Shown here: in pieces, positions 1 to 10,129 of the stretch
Position numbering within the stretch: the stretch's first letter is position 1
Layout of the letters: each line of letters begins with the position of its first letter
NCBI GenBank assembly: GCA_029906195.1
Contig: JARWSJ010000004.1
Span: forward strand, 615,583-679,582
Reading direction: 5' to 3'
Length of the DNA: 64,000 bases
From: Chitinophagaceae bacterium 26-R-25
GTDB lineage: Bacteria; Bacteroidota; Bacteroidia; Chitinophagales; Chitinophagaceae
Notes under the pieces: model-generated
Database searches by the model: none
Told to the model about the DNA's origin: nothing
Seen by the model: only the letters and a program-made list of their open reading frames with translations
Position numbers and translations under genes: made by a program

Positions 1-2
1 GT

Positions 3-1013
3 GCCAAAGAATACGTGCCCAAAGAGCAGGAGGTAATGGATCCTGAGGCGGACTATTTAACAAAGTCATTTTCTCCTCTGTTGGAAAGAACAACTTTGAT
101 ACCCGCGAGTTTCAATTATGGAAACACCTCTACGCCTGTTACGTTTTCAATATTGAATATAAGGAATGCCGGGACCGGTGAGCCGGCAAGTGAACTTACT
201 GATAAGTTTCCTGTAAAAGTATGGTCGCAATCCTACACAGGAAAGGAGCAATCGCTTGCAGAAATTGAAGCAAAGAGAACTACAGAATATCACTCTCTTT
301 TTGAAGTAAGGGATCATGCGGGAGATTTTGTATTCTGGGGATATCCTAACTCATCAACGCTTGTTCAGTCTAACCCGCAGCCAGGATATTTATTTGATGT
401 AAAAGTTACCAACAAGGGAGGTACGCGATACTTCAGAGATATGAAGTTGGTTCCGAACAAACCGATTCCGTATACACCTTCAAACTTTGATCATACATCG
501 GGCATGCAACTGACTCCGTACACAACGATAGGAGGCTTGTTAAATGTTAAAGGAGCCAAGACCGGAGGCTACATTGGCAATGTTCAGGTATCCTTTCATA
601 AAATCATACCAAAAGATAGTAAGATCCAATCGGGTACTTCTCTGACCTTTAGATTTTTCGATACGCTCTATAACCCGATCAAGCTCACCAAATTCAATAC
701 CACTAAATGGGCAACATTAATTCACGGGTTTAATCCTGTGTGGAAAGCAGATTCAACATCCGGACCAACAAAGGTTGATTCGGCAATGATAACCTACCAG
801 GTAGCATACCCTATACCGTTAATAACATATCCAACTGCCTATACTACTTCAGATGGTACCCAGGCTTTGGCAATGTTCACCTATTCAAGAATTGGTTTTG
901 GAGGATTAAAGGAAGATGCCGTTATAAGTTTTCCTTTTAGTATTTATGAAAGCGGCGATTGGGAAGTAGACTTCTGGTTTAAAGATGATGTTCCTCAATT
1001 TGAAAATAACTAA
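3..1013 (+). CDS. Surface protein of unknown function, 5' truncated by window edge
   Basis: The reading frame is open through the left edge of the window (codons from base 3, before a GTG at 15), so the N-terminus, probably with a lipoprotein signal, lies outside. The visible 337 residues are rich in Thr, Ser, Tyr and beta-strand-like segments and contain no catalytic motif I recognise. The stop is 49 bp before the susC gene on the same strand, so it is probably the gene preceding susC in the same operon. Proteins in this position of sphingobacterial M60/SusCD loci are often annotated as DUF5007 or similar accessory lipoproteins; I cannot confirm the family. A glycan-binding or scaffold role is inference from context only. 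Confidence 0.7.
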   Translation, partial: AKEYVPKEQEVMDPEADYLTKSFSPLLERTTLIPASFNYGNTSTPVTFSILNIRNAGTGEPASELTDKFPVKVWSQSYTGKEQSLAEIEAKRTTEYHSLFEVRDHAGDFVFWGYPNSSTLVQSNPQPGYLFDVKVTNKGGTRYFRDMKLVPNKPIPYTPSNFDHTSGMQLTPYTTIGGLLNVKGAKTGGYIGNVQVSFHKIIPKDSKIQSGTSLTFRFFDTLYNPIKLTKFNTTKWATLIHGFNPVWKADSTSGPTKVDSAMITYQVAYPIPLITYPTAYTTSDGTQALAMFTYSRIGFGGLKEDAVISFPFSIYESGDWEVDFWFKDDVPQFENN

Positions 1014-1062
1014 TAAGGTTTCATTAAAAAAATAGCTTTTAGCCATACTAACTGGAAAATTT

Positions 1063-4000
1063 ATGAAAGTGAAAAATATGCTTAAGATAGTAGCATTGCT
1101 TTTAATAATACCCTGTTTTTTGATTGCACAAAACAAAATAACAGTTACAGGTATTGTTAAAAATGGTGAGACTCAGGAACCGGTTGCCGGCGTAAGTATT
1201 TACGCAAATAAAAAAGTGATCGGTGTCACTGCAAACGACGGTACATTTTCAATAAAAGTAAACGAAGATGCTGCTATTACGTTTACTGATGTACGCTATT
1301 CAAATTATAACCTGAAACTAAAGCCGGGGCAAACTACTGTGCAGGTATTGATGAAAGTGCGTGATGATAAAATGAGTGAAGTTGTGGTGACTGGTTATGC
1401 AAAAAAGGCGAGGGAATTAACCACCGGTTCAACGGTAGTTATTACTGCTAAAGATATACGCGACGTACCAAGTGCCAACGTTATGGATCTGTTGCAAGGT
1501 AAAGTTGCGGGGCTCAATATCAATACGTCATCAGGAGCACCTGGATCTACCGGCTCAATCTATTTGCGTGGGCTTTCCAATCCATCCTTTTCCGGTGCCG
1601 GTGCCGATGCGGCTCTTACGCCAACATCTCCATTATTTGTAGTTGACGGGGTTCCAATTGATGTGAATTCAACGTATGAATATGGATTTAATTCCGGCGG
1701 ACCTGGTATTAACCCTGTGTCATTGATTCCGCAGGAAGATATTGAACAGATTGAAATATTGAAAGATGCACAAGCCACTACTTTGTATGGTTCCCGCGGT
1801 GCTTATGGTGTGATCCTGATCACCACTAAAAGAGGTAAGTCTAAAGTGCCTATTGTAAACTTTAGAACAAATCAATTTTTGAGCACTGTACCAAATTTAA
1901 GAAAGGTCATTGGCGGAAAGGACGAGAGAATGATGAGACTGAGTGAGGTTCTTCAATTTGATCCAAACTTTCAACATGCTCTTACGACGATCGATCAGAC
2001 GCCTGCTCTTACAGATAGTTTGAACGCTTATTACAATAACTCCACGAACTGGCAGGATGTGTTCTATAAATCTACATGGAACCAAACATACAATGTTGGC
2101 GTGTCAGGTGGTGATCAGGCATTCAACTACAAAACCAACATAGGTTATTTTAACCAAAAGGGTATTATCAAAAATACAGGCTTTAGCAGGTACAATGTGG
2201 ACATGAACATGCAGTATCAGCCTATTGAAAAATTTAAATTGTCTACGACTATTTCTGCTGCTATGGGAGAAAATAAAAAAGGTAGTGGTAATGGTATTAT
2301 GCAGACCGGTGTTGCCGGCAGTGTAAATACATCATCATTATTGCCGGCTCCGGGTGCATTTGGCGCCAACAGTGCAGACCTTGCACAGCTGGCCGTTATA
2401 GACAATAACAAAGCTGCTCAGCTGAATACAAATTTCGAAATGCAATATGAATTTGTAAGAGGGTTGAGAGCTACCAATACTTTTAGCTATAACTATATGT
2501 CCGGAACCGAAAATACTTTCACTCCGGCAATTATGAATGGTAACATGTCTAAGTCTTATGCTTACAATGATTTGACAGGAACGCTATACAATCGTTTTAT
2601 GCTGAACTATGCAAAAACATTTGAGCGTGGACATTCAATTAATCTGTATGGTTTTTCTGAGATCAGCAGCAAAAAATATAAAGTTGATGTAATACAGCAA
2701 ACAGGTACACCAAGTGATGGCATAAGCGGCCCATTGGGTGCTGCAACATCTTTGGGTGGTACGTTGTCCAATACTGAAACGAGAGACGTTTCTTATGCAG
2801 GGAACGTTTCTTATGACTATAACAAAAAGTATGTACTTAACGCAGGTGCTATGTGGAGCAAAAGTTCTATCAGCGGGCCCAATATGCCGTGGGCATTTAA
2901 CCCTACCGTTGGTTTAAGATGGAACTTCAGCAAAGAAAAATTGTTTGAGCACCTTACATTCCTTGATTATGGCTCTTTCCGTTTGGGCTGGGGTAAAAGC
3001 TCAATACCTGTTGGTACGATTTACGATACCTACGGTAAATACCTAAATGGTACTACAACATATAATAGCTCGCCTATTATCAATATCGACTGGTCATCTG
3101 CACCGAATGTGAATCTTATTCCTGCAACCAAAACAGATTTGAACTTCGGAACAGAATTGGGTTTGTTTAAGCAACGACTACAGTTTGTATTTGAAGCCTA
3201 TTATAAACAAAACGACAACAACCTGTATGTAAAAAATCTTTCCAGCATGAACGCGTTCAGCCAGGTTAGCACCAATGAACTTGGATTGGTTAACTATGGT
3301 TATGAATTAACGGTTACAGCAAAGCCTTTAAGTGCATCGAGCAAGGTATCATGGACTGTTACGGCCAACGCAGCGCTTGACCATGAAGTACTTACCAGGC
3401 TGCCTGGAGAAGCAAAGCAAATGGTAGTGGTAGATCCCAACACAGGCCTTGGCACAATGTATCGCGTGGGAAGAAACAGCTTATCAAATGTGATGTACAA
3501 TACAAAGGGTGTGTATGCCAGCACAGCTGACGTGCCCGTTGATCCTGCTACTGGTTTAAGAATGCATACCGGTGCACCTGGTAATCCCATTTATTTTCAG
3601 CAGGGTGATGCCCGCTGGACAGATGTAAATGGTGACTACGTTGTTAACCAAAACGATTATATCGTATGCGGTAATGCAATGCCATTGGTAGTGGGTGGTT
3701 TTTCATCTTATACCAATTATAAAAACTTTACCCTCAACGTAAGTACTTCATTTAAGTACAAAAGAGATATTATTAATGCGGCCGCTGCGCAGGCTTTTCA
3801 ACGGTTTTACAATCCGGCAGCTTTAAATCAAATGTTGCCTATTGATCAGTTTAACTATTGGGCGCCTTCGAATACTAAAGGTGTAGTTTATCCTAACCCT
3901 TACGATTATACAAGAAGCGGAGACTACAGTGCAACGAGTATTGGTAACGGTTCTTATTTACCATTCCGTGCGGATCAGACTTTGTTCCTGGAAGATGGTT

Positions 4001-4227
4001 CCTATTTTAAAATTAACAGCATCGCTTTTTCATACAATTTCAACAGAAACAAGACCAAGAAATATGGTATAACATCTGCGAGGTTAACATTTACCATGAA
4101 CAACGTATATACATTCACAAAGTATACAGGTCCTAATCCTGAGAACGTGACTGACATGGGTTATGATCGCTCTGATGGATATCCTCAGTCGAAAAATTAC
4201 AGTTTAGGCCTTGATCTACAATTCTAA
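1063..4227 (+). CDS. SusC/RagA-type TonB-dependent outer membrane transporter
   Basis: This 1054-residue protein imports oligosaccharides or glycopeptides across the outer membrane, powered by TonB and working with the SusD lipoprotein encoded next. It has a signal peptide (cleavage near residue 23 after IAQ), a carboxypeptidase-D-regulatory-like domain (about 26-105), then the plug domain beginning with the SusC signature SEVVVTGYA, with LFVVDGVPI and the LYGSRGAYGVILITTK segment near residues 235-255. The rest is beta-barrel. There is no N-terminal STN domain, so control by a FecR/ECF sigma pair is unlikely. The ATG at 1063 starts directly with a good signal sequence. The SusD gene follows after 17 bp. 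Confidence 0.96.
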   Translation: MKVKNMLKIVALLLIIPCFLIAQNKITVTGIVKNGETQEPVAGVSIYANKKVIGVTANDGTFSIKVNEDAAITFTDVRYSNYNLKLKPGQTTVQVLMKVRDDKMSEVVVTGYAKKARELTTGSTVVITAKDIRDVPSANVMDLLQGKVAGLNINTSSGAPGSTGSIYLRGLSNPSFSGAGADAALTPTSPLFVVDGVPIDVNSTYEYGFNSGGPGINPVSLIPQEDIEQIEILKDAQATTLYGSRGAYGVILITTKRGKSKVPIVNFRTNQFLSTVPNLRKVIGGKDERMMRLSEVLQFDPNFQHALTTIDQTPALTDSLNAYYNNSTNWQDVFYKSTWNQTYNVGVSGGDQAFNYKTNIGYFNQKGIIKNTGFSRYNVDMNMQYQPIEKFKLSTTISAAMGENKKGSGNGIMQTGVAGSVNTSSLLPAPGAFGANSADLAQLAVIDNNKAAQLNTNFEMQYEFVRGLRATNTFSYNYMSGTENTFTPAIMNGNMSKSYAYNDLTGTLYNRFMLNYAKTFERGHSINLYGFSEISSKKYKVDVIQQTGTPSDGISGPLGAATSLGGTLSNTETRDVSYAGNVSYDYNKKYVLNAGAMWSKSSISGPNMPWAFNPTVGLRWNFSKEKLFEHLTFLDYGSFRLGWGKSSIPVGTIYDTYGKYLNGTTTYNSSPIINIDWSSAPNVNLIPATKTDLNFGTELGLFKQRLQFVFEAYYKQNDNNLYVKNLSSMNAFSQVSTNELGLVNYGYELTVTAKPLSASSKVSWTVTANAALDHEVLTRLPGEAKQMVVVDPNTGLGTMYRVGRNSLSNVMYNTKGVYASTADVPVDPATGLRMHTGAPGNPIYFQQGDARWTDVNGDYVVNQNDYIVCGNAMPLVVGGFSSYTNYKNFTLNVSTSFKYKRDIINAAAAQAFQRFYNPAALNQMLPIDQFNYWAPSNTKGVVYPNPYDYTRSGDYSATSIGNGSYLPFRADQTLFLEDGSYFKINSIAFSYNFNRNKTKKYGITSARLTFTMNNVYTFTKYTGPNPENVTDMGYDRSDGYPQSKNYSLGLDLQF

Positions 4228-4244
4228 CATCTCAAAAAGAAAAT

Positions 4245-5783
4245 ATGAAAAGCATATTTAGTAAACTTAGTATTCTGTTAATCATTATAGGTTCTTTCGC
4301 TTCGGGATGTAAAAAGTTTTTGACAGTAACGCCGATTGACCAAATGACGGGTAATGAATTCTGGTCCTCTAAACAGGATGTGGAAGCATTTTCCCTGGGT
4401 ACCTATAACACGTTCAGAGACTTTACCTGTAAGAATTGCTTCTTTCCGGGAACGGGTGATTTACGTATGGCTCCGGTTCAATGGAATACAAAAGCATCCA
4501 CTTCAAGGAACTATATAAATTATTTGTCCAACAACAATCTGAAAACTTTACTGAATCCGGCACTGCTATCGTCATCGGACCAATGGTGGGTTACTTATGG
4601 CGGCTTTGGATTTGGTAACATCCAGAAGTGGAATTCATTCTACCAAATGATCCAGTCTGCCAATATCATGTACAAACAAGTGGGCAGTGTACCGACCTTG
4701 TCTGAAGATGATAAGTTGTATTACCAGGCAGAAGCTGTTTTTCAACGTTGCCTTGCTTATTTTTTTATGGTTAGGCTGTACGGTGATGTGCCATATTATA
4801 CTGACGCATACCATGAATCAAATATGCCAAGAACCAACATGGTGACCGTTTTGCAAAGTTGCATAAAGGATATGGGTGGTGTGCAGCAAAATTTGCCATG
4901 GACGTATGCTGACCCTTCGCTGAGAGGCGTTAGGGCAATGAGAGGAGGAGCGCTGGCATTGATGATGCACATGAATATGTGGCTGGCGGGATTTGATGAA
5001 GCTAATAAAACGGACTATTACAAACAGGTAGATTCGTTGGGTGCGCAGATCTTGGCAAGTAATGCTTATTCACTGCTTCCGATAGAAAATACAAAAGAAA
5101 TTTTTAAAGGACGTACAACCGAAAGTCTTTTTGAAGTACCACAAAACTTAAACTATAATGAGCAGTTCCCTCAGGCGTCAACATACTTTGACCTTGTGTT
5201 GCGTGCTCCCTTTAAATCGGTTATACCATACAGCTACATAATCTATGATACAAAATTTTTGAATACAATTTATCCAATTACCGACAACCTGGATAAAAGA
5301 AAAACATTGTGGTTTTCTACTGGTTTGAATGCAGGCGCTGCTGATTTTACTTTTAGCAAATTCGTGAACGTATTTGGCAGGCCCGGAGAGGATGTTAACT
5401 CGGATGATGATATGATCGTTTTTCGCCTCGCAGATGCTATACTGTTGAGAGCTGAAGCATGTGCCAATATTGGTAAAAAAGATGACGCCATTGCAATGCT
5501 TAACTTGGTAAGAAGCAGAGCCGGCGCCTTGCTTGAAGATGCTTCCATTGCTGATGACAAGTTGCCGGATGATATATTTTATGAGCGCTGTAAAGAGTTA
5601 ATGGGTGAGGGGCACTATTACTATGATTTAATAAGAACAAAAAGGATACTTGATCCGGCAAAAGCATTTGGAAAATTCATGACAGGTGAAGCCTTCAGAG
5701 CAGGCGCATGGACATGGCCGCTGGACCCTTCTGCTAAAACAAATAACAGTGCGATCATCCTTAATAATTATTGGAGCCAGTAA
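4245..5783 (+). CDS. SusD/RagB-type surface glycan-binding lipoprotein
   Basis: This 512-residue outer-membrane lipoprotein should cap the SusC barrel and capture substrate outside the cell. The signal peptide ends in the lipobox FASGCKKF (Cys about residue 22). The N-terminal TPR-like helical half includes AEAVFQRCLAYFFMVRLYGDVPYYTD, a typical SusD segment, and the C-terminal part has ILLRAEACANIGKKDDAI and the family-typical end WTWPLDPS...NNYW. It is 17 bp behind susC, certainly co-transcribed. Length is normal for the family. Confidence 0.95.
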   Translation: MKSIFSKLSILLIIIGSFASGCKKFLTVTPIDQMTGNEFWSSKQDVEAFSLGTYNTFRDFTCKNCFFPGTGDLRMAPVQWNTKASTSRNYINYLSNNNLKTLLNPALLSSSDQWWVTYGGFGFGNIQKWNSFYQMIQSANIMYKQVGSVPTLSEDDKLYYQAEAVFQRCLAYFFMVRLYGDVPYYTDAYHESNMPRTNMVTVLQSCIKDMGGVQQNLPWTYADPSLRGVRAMRGGALALMMHMNMWLAGFDEANKTDYYKQVDSLGAQILASNAYSLLPIENTKEIFKGRTTESLFEVPQNLNYNEQFPQASTYFDLVLRAPFKSVIPYSYIIYDTKFLNTIYPITDNLDKRKTLWFSTGLNAGAADFTFSKFVNVFGRPGEDVNSDDDMIVFRLADAILLRAEACANIGKKDDAIAMLNLVRSRAGALLEDASIADDKLPDDIFYERCKELMGEGHYYYDLIRTKRILDPAKAFGKFMTGEAFRAGAWTWPLDPSAKTNNSAIILNNYWSQ

Positions 5784-5823
5784 GAGTTTTTTAAATAAAT
5801 ACTCCAACAAAAAATATTGAACT

Positions 5824-6546
5824 ATGCGTATAAGCAAAATAATAGGAATACTAAGTCTGGGTTGTTTATTGTTGACGGCATGCAAAAAAAATGACTACTA
5901 TGTGGATAGTGGAACCAGCAATCCTAAATTCAACGGAACTGTGCTGGATTATCTGCAATCGAAGACAGGTGTTTTTGATACAACTGTGCAGGTCATTAAA
6001 CTCGCAGGAATGGAAAAGGTTTTCAGCACCGATACCATTACTTTTTTTGCTCCTAATAATATATGTATCAGAAATCTTGTTACCAATTACAATGTTTACC
6101 TGAGCAGTTTGGGTAGAGACACTGTAAGAAAATTGAGTGACATAGACCCATCTGTTTGGAAAAACCTGATGTCTCTGTATGTGTTCAAAGGAGCGAGGAA
6201 ATTGACAGATTTTCATCAGTTGGACATTAGCGTTATCAATTCTTTTTCCGGAGGAATGTACACTTCATACAATGGAAGGCCAATGAATATAGGCGTGCAA
6301 TACAATGATGAAGGAAGTATTAAATATGCCGGATACAGATGCCTTTATATTTCTTATATCCTTGATTTAACCAGGCCTTATTATTTAGGAAGTACGACGT
6401 GGGTAAGTAATGGCAGCTGGATAATGGCAAGAGTTACTTCGAGTGATATACAGCCCACCAACGGAGTAGTTCATGTGATTGCGTTTAGTAATCCTCCTCA
6501 TTCATTAGGATTTGATTTTAACTACTTACTCTCCCTGGTGAATTAA
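5824..6546 (+). CDS. FAS1 (fasciclin) domain lipoprotein
   Basis: This 240-residue lipoprotein (lipobox LLLTACKK, Cys about residue 20) carries one FAS1-like domain. The two hallmark segments are visible: an H1-like ITFFAPNN near residue 75 and an H2-like NGVVHVI near residue 220. FAS1 domains are known adhesion or glycan-binding modules; here it is probably a surface accessory protein of the SusCD complex. It starts 40 bp after susD and is followed by another lipoprotein gene after 50 bp. No enzymatic residues are apparent. Function in the locus is inferred. Confidence 0.85.
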   Translation: MRISKIIGILSLGCLLLTACKKNDYYVDSGTSNPKFNGTVLDYLQSKTGVFDTTVQVIKLAGMEKVFSTDTITFFAPNNICIRNLVTNYNVYLSSLGRDTVRKLSDIDPSVWKNLMSLYVFKGARKLTDFHQLDISVINSFSGGMYTSYNGRPMNIGVQYNDEGSIKYAGYRCLYISYILDLTRPYYLGSTTWVSNGSWIMARVTSSDIQPTNGVVHVIAFSNPPHSLGFDFNYLLSLVN

Positions 6547-6596
6547 TAAAAGAAAGTTTCATCAAAAAAGTATCTCAAAAGATTAATCAATAACTC

Positions 6597-8240
6597 ATGA
6601 GCCCAATATTAATCAGAGTTGCAAAAGTTTTCTGTGCAGCGCTACTATTCTCAACTGTTGCATGTAATAAATCGAATAGTTACAGCTCCACCAATCTTTA
6701 TACTGCGGGAGAAGCACCGCTTGGCATTAAGTTTTTAGACAACGCACTAGTGCCTGCCAGCGGAGCTGAAAATAGTACCGTATCTGTCGGTATCCAGGGA
6801 CTTAAAAAATATGCCGGTGAGCTACAGATAGCTGTAAACGGAACGCCCGTTACTTCTATAAAATCTATCACCGACAGCATGTTGGTATTTAGCATTCCAA
6901 AATGGGCAAGTACAGGTGCTGTTACTGTGCAGGTAAAAGATCAGATGTTCTTCGGACCTGTATTCAAAGTAGAAGGCAAATTAAGAAGTGATGTGTCGTT
7001 TAGAGTAATTAACGGAGCAACAGGAGGCGGTATTTATGATTTTGTTCCAAATGCTTCAGGCTATATACTGGCAGGTTCATTTAGCGATTATGAATATACA
7101 AATTCCGGTACCACTTACGGAGGTTTAGTACAGGTAGATCCCAATGGCGTTTTTCTTCATAAATATGGCAGAGGCGCTAATACAGGCTCAATAAACTCTT
7201 TAGCCCTTGTTCCCGGAACAGGAAAATTAATGATTGCCGGAAACATCAGCTTGTATGATACATTTCCTTCCAGGCCCAACATTTACAATATCGCCAGGAT
7301 TGATCCCATTTCCAGCCTGTTGGATACAATGAAAAGCCTGGTTAACAGTACCCAACCTCTAAGTCCTCCCGACACCGCAATAGTCTCTGCATTCAATGGA
7401 GGATCTGCGGGAACTATTTCAAAAGTATTCATTCAACCTGCTTCAGCAGGTGGTAAAATTGTTGCAGTAGGCAGCAATATCTACGGGTATCAATCTGTTT
7501 ACTATCCTAAGTCTACATTATTAACAGCGTGGACAGACTTTGCCCGGATCAATTCGTTGGTTCGTATGAATTATAATGGCTCAATAGATTCTACCTACAA
7601 CTATTCGGTGGTTCCTGGTTCTGGTTTAAACGGTTTGATAACTGATGCCTATATGTTGAACGACGGTTCAATAATTGTGGTGGGCTTATTTACGAGTTTC
7701 AATGGAAAGTCAATACCTCATGGTATAGCCAAATTTAATGCTGATGGAACTATAGACAACGCATTCGGCGGTTTAGGTTGCGACGGTATCATTTCATCAA
7801 TAACATATAATGGCACCAACTTTTTACTTACCGGTTCATTTAAAAATTTTAATGGAACATCTGCCAATGGTGTTGTAATGCTAAACAGTGACGGATCTGT
7901 TAATACAGCATTTAAATGCGGACAAATAACAGGAGGAAGTGCCAACTACGCTGTTCAGTTATCAGCTGCATCAAACAACTACGTTATTGTTACCGGAAGC
8001 TTTAATAAATACACAGACAACGTGAATCCAACTGTGATAAAACAAGGCTTTATGGTATTGGATCAAAACGGAAACCTGGTTCCTGCATACAATAACATGG
8101 GGCTATTTGAAGGAACAACAAAGAAAATAATAGAAACCACCAATTCATTGGGCCACCCGGCGATTATGATGGTGGGTAACATTTCCAAATTTGATGGCAA
8201 GCCTGCAGGCAATATAGTGAGGATAGAAATTTTAAAATAA
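6597..8240 (+). CDS. TIG/IPT plus delta-60-type repeat lipoprotein
   Basis: The 547-residue product has a lipoprotein signal (lipobox FSTVACNKS, Cys about residue 24). Residues about 45-125 look like an IPT/TIG immunoglobulin-like domain (starting near LGIKFLDNALVPASG, with VTVQVKDQMFFGP at its end). Residues about 130-545 consist of delta-60-like beta-propeller blades with recurring patterns such as ARIDPISS, LVRMNYNGSIDSTYN, IAKFNADGTIDNAFG and VVMLNSDGSVNTAF. The fold suggests a binding or scaffold protein on the cell surface. Proteins of this build next to SusD are sometimes labelled DUF5008; I cannot confirm that. It lies inside the long operon, 50 bp after the FAS1 gene. Confidence 0.8.
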   Translation: MSPILIRVAKVFCAALLFSTVACNKSNSYSSTNLYTAGEAPLGIKFLDNALVPASGAENSTVSVGIQGLKKYAGELQIAVNGTPVTSIKSITDSMLVFSIPKWASTGAVTVQVKDQMFFGPVFKVEGKLRSDVSFRVINGATGGGIYDFVPNASGYILAGSFSDYEYTNSGTTYGGLVQVDPNGVFLHKYGRGANTGSINSLALVPGTGKLMIAGNISLYDTFPSRPNIYNIARIDPISSLLDTMKSLVNSTQPLSPPDTAIVSAFNGGSAGTISKVFIQPASAGGKIVAVGSNIYGYQSVYYPKSTLLTAWTDFARINSLVRMNYNGSIDSTYNYSVVPGSGLNGLITDAYMLNDGSIIVVGLFTSFNGKSIPHGIAKFNADGTIDNAFGGLGCDGIISSITYNGTNFLLTGSFKNFNGTSANGVVMLNSDGSVNTAFKCGQITGGSANYAVQLSAASNNYVIVTGSFNKYTDNVNPTVIKQGFMVLDQNGNLVPAYNNMGLFEGTTKKIIETTNSLGHPAIMMVGNISKFDGKPAGNIVRIEILK

Positions 8241-8328
8241 AACTTTTGTGAAGTGGCTTGCAGTGGCAGTCGTCGATAAAAAATGATATTACAAAACCAA
8301 TCCCAGCTGCGAGAAAAAATATATTCAG

Positions 8329-10089
8329 ATGAAAAAAATTAAATCTTCTTTAGTTGTAGCTATTTTGCTGCCAGCATTGCTGGTACTTGCCTTCGCTAGT
8401 TGCAACAAAAAATTTGAGAGGCTGCTAACTCCACACACTGATACTACTACTTATGTTGTACAGCAACCCAAAGTATTGTATTTAATTATTGATGGTGCCG
8501 TTGGAACTGAAATTCAAAATATCAACCCTTTCGCCATTAATCAACTTTCAAAAAATGCCGTTTATTCTTGGAATGCACTGGCTGACTACAACAGCTATGT
8601 TGACCCCACTTATACAGACGGAGAAGGCTGGGCCAATATGATGACTGGCGTTACAAGATCCAAACACCGTGTGGCCGACAATACGTTTTCAGGAAACAAC
8701 CTGGCAGCGTATCCGTCATTTATTAAGATGATAAAACGAGATGCCGATTATAAAGGAAAATTTATTGCAGCCTTTAGCGCATCACCTGATTTCAATAATT
8801 ACTTTTCTGATAGTGCCGATATTCACAGCTCATTACCTACAGACGATGCTGTAAAAAGTGCTGTAGTCAACGTTTTGGATACAAGCAGCAAAGTGGATGT
8901 GGTTGTTGGTCAATTTCATTCTGTGGCAGCAGCAGGTGCTGCTAATGGCTACACGTCAAGCGTACCAGAATATAACGCTGCCATAGTGCATGTAGACTCA
9001 TGCATTCAATCGATCATGACTGCATTGAAAGGCAGACCTACTTATTCAAAAGAAAAATGGCTGGTGGTATTGGCTTCCAATAAAGGCAGCGATACTGCTA
9101 CATGGAAAGGTGCTGACACAAAATTCCAGGATAGCAGAAGAAATACATTTGTGTTCTTCTATAGCCCTACTTATGGATCCACTTATGTTGGCCAGCCCAA
9201 TACAGGCATTACGTTTACCGGAGTAGCGCCACAGATCACCAATTCAAACAATCCAAACAACCCCAAGGCGCAGGCATTAACGGACAACGGTTTTTTTAAT
9301 TTCAATGCCAATACTGGAAAAGAATACACTGTTGAGTTCAAAATAAAAATCCTCAACCCGGGTTCGTTTAACTATCCGGCATTGTTTTCGAAAAGAGCAA
9401 AATTCGATGGGGCAAGTAATGGATGGTTGTTTTTCTGCCAGGGCAACTACTGGGGTATTAACATGAGCAATGGTAGCGGCAATGTGCAAACATTAGCATC
9501 CTCAGTGAACATAAATGATGGTGCCTGGCATACACTTACCGGCGAATTCTACAATGAACCGAGTGATGCAGGTAAGAGATATGTAAAGGCTTATAACGAT
9601 GGCGTATATACCGGTAAAGTAAGTATAGAGGACAGGAAAGACTTAATGAACTCCCCAGCTCCATTGGCTATAGGTGCATTGGCCGGCGATGGCGGTAACC
9701 CGAATTATCTTATAACATCGATAAAAGTATTCAATGCTGCATTGCCTGATACTATTGTACAAAAGTATTTCAAGAAAACAGGAGTGGTGGGCCACCCTTA
9801 TTTAAGTAACGTAATTGGCTATTGGCCATGTCTTGATGGAAAAGGATCTGCATTAACAGATGAAAGCGGATTTGGTCATGACTTTACGCTTAGTGGTGGT
9901 TATACATGGAACTCATTTAGTGACACGGATCCATTGCGTTTGAGCCCGGACGTTAATACCAGTACATACAGACAAGTGCCCAATAGTGTAGACATACCAT
10001 ATATGATTTTGTCATGGTTAAATGCGAAGAAACCTAATTGGGATCTTAGCGGATATCCGTGGACGCCTAACACGTTTGTGGCTAATTAA
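8329..10089 (+). CDS. Lipoprotein: alkaline-phosphatase-like domain (degenerate) plus LamG domain
   Basis: This 586-residue lipoprotein (lipobox AFASCNKK) has two parts. Residues about 45-285 resemble the alkaline phosphatase/phosphodiesterase superfamily: a strand with IDGAVG where the first metal Asp sits, then EGWANMMTGV, and near 245-255 the strand VVLASNKGSD where active members have a DHG metal-binding motif. Here it reads N251-K252-G253, so the metal site looks lost. Residues about 310-480 form a concanavalin/LamG-like domain (NTGKEYTVEFKIK, DGAWHTLTGEFY, PLAIGALAGDG), and a C-terminal tail ends in YMILSWLN. A paralogue is encoded at 12147. NCBI-style names for such proteins include DUF4983; not verified. 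I infer a ligand-binding rather than hydrolytic role. Confidence 0.75.
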   Translation: MKKIKSSLVVAILLPALLVLAFASCNKKFERLLTPHTDTTTYVVQQPKVLYLIIDGAVGTEIQNINPFAINQLSKNAVYSWNALADYNSYVDPTYTDGEGWANMMTGVTRSKHRVADNTFSGNNLAAYPSFIKMIKRDADYKGKFIAAFSASPDFNNYFSDSADIHSSLPTDDAVKSAVVNVLDTSSKVDVVVGQFHSVAAAGAANGYTSSVPEYNAAIVHVDSCIQSIMTALKGRPTYSKEKWLVVLASNKGSDTATWKGADTKFQDSRRNTFVFFYSPTYGSTYVGQPNTGITFTGVAPQITNSNNPNNPKAQALTDNGFFNFNANTGKEYTVEFKIKILNPGSFNYPALFSKRAKFDGASNGWLFFCQGNYWGINMSNGSGNVQTLASSVNINDGAWHTLTGEFYNEPSDAGKRYVKAYNDGVYTGKVSIEDRKDLMNSPAPLAIGALAGDGGNPNYLITSIKVFNAALPDTIVQKYFKKTGVVGHPYLSNVIGYWPCLDGKGSALTDESGFGHDFTLSGGYTWNSFSDTDPLRLSPDVNTSTYRQVPNSVDIPYMILSWLNAKKPNWDLSGYPWTPNTFVAN

Positions 10090-10129
10090 AAACTGAATTT
10101 CTTATAACATTCTATAAAATATAGCTTAT

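Noticed and set aside
5891..6103. Second + strand frame inside the FAS1 gene
   Set aside because: Out-of-frame shadow of a gene with clear FAS1 motifs and a lipobox.
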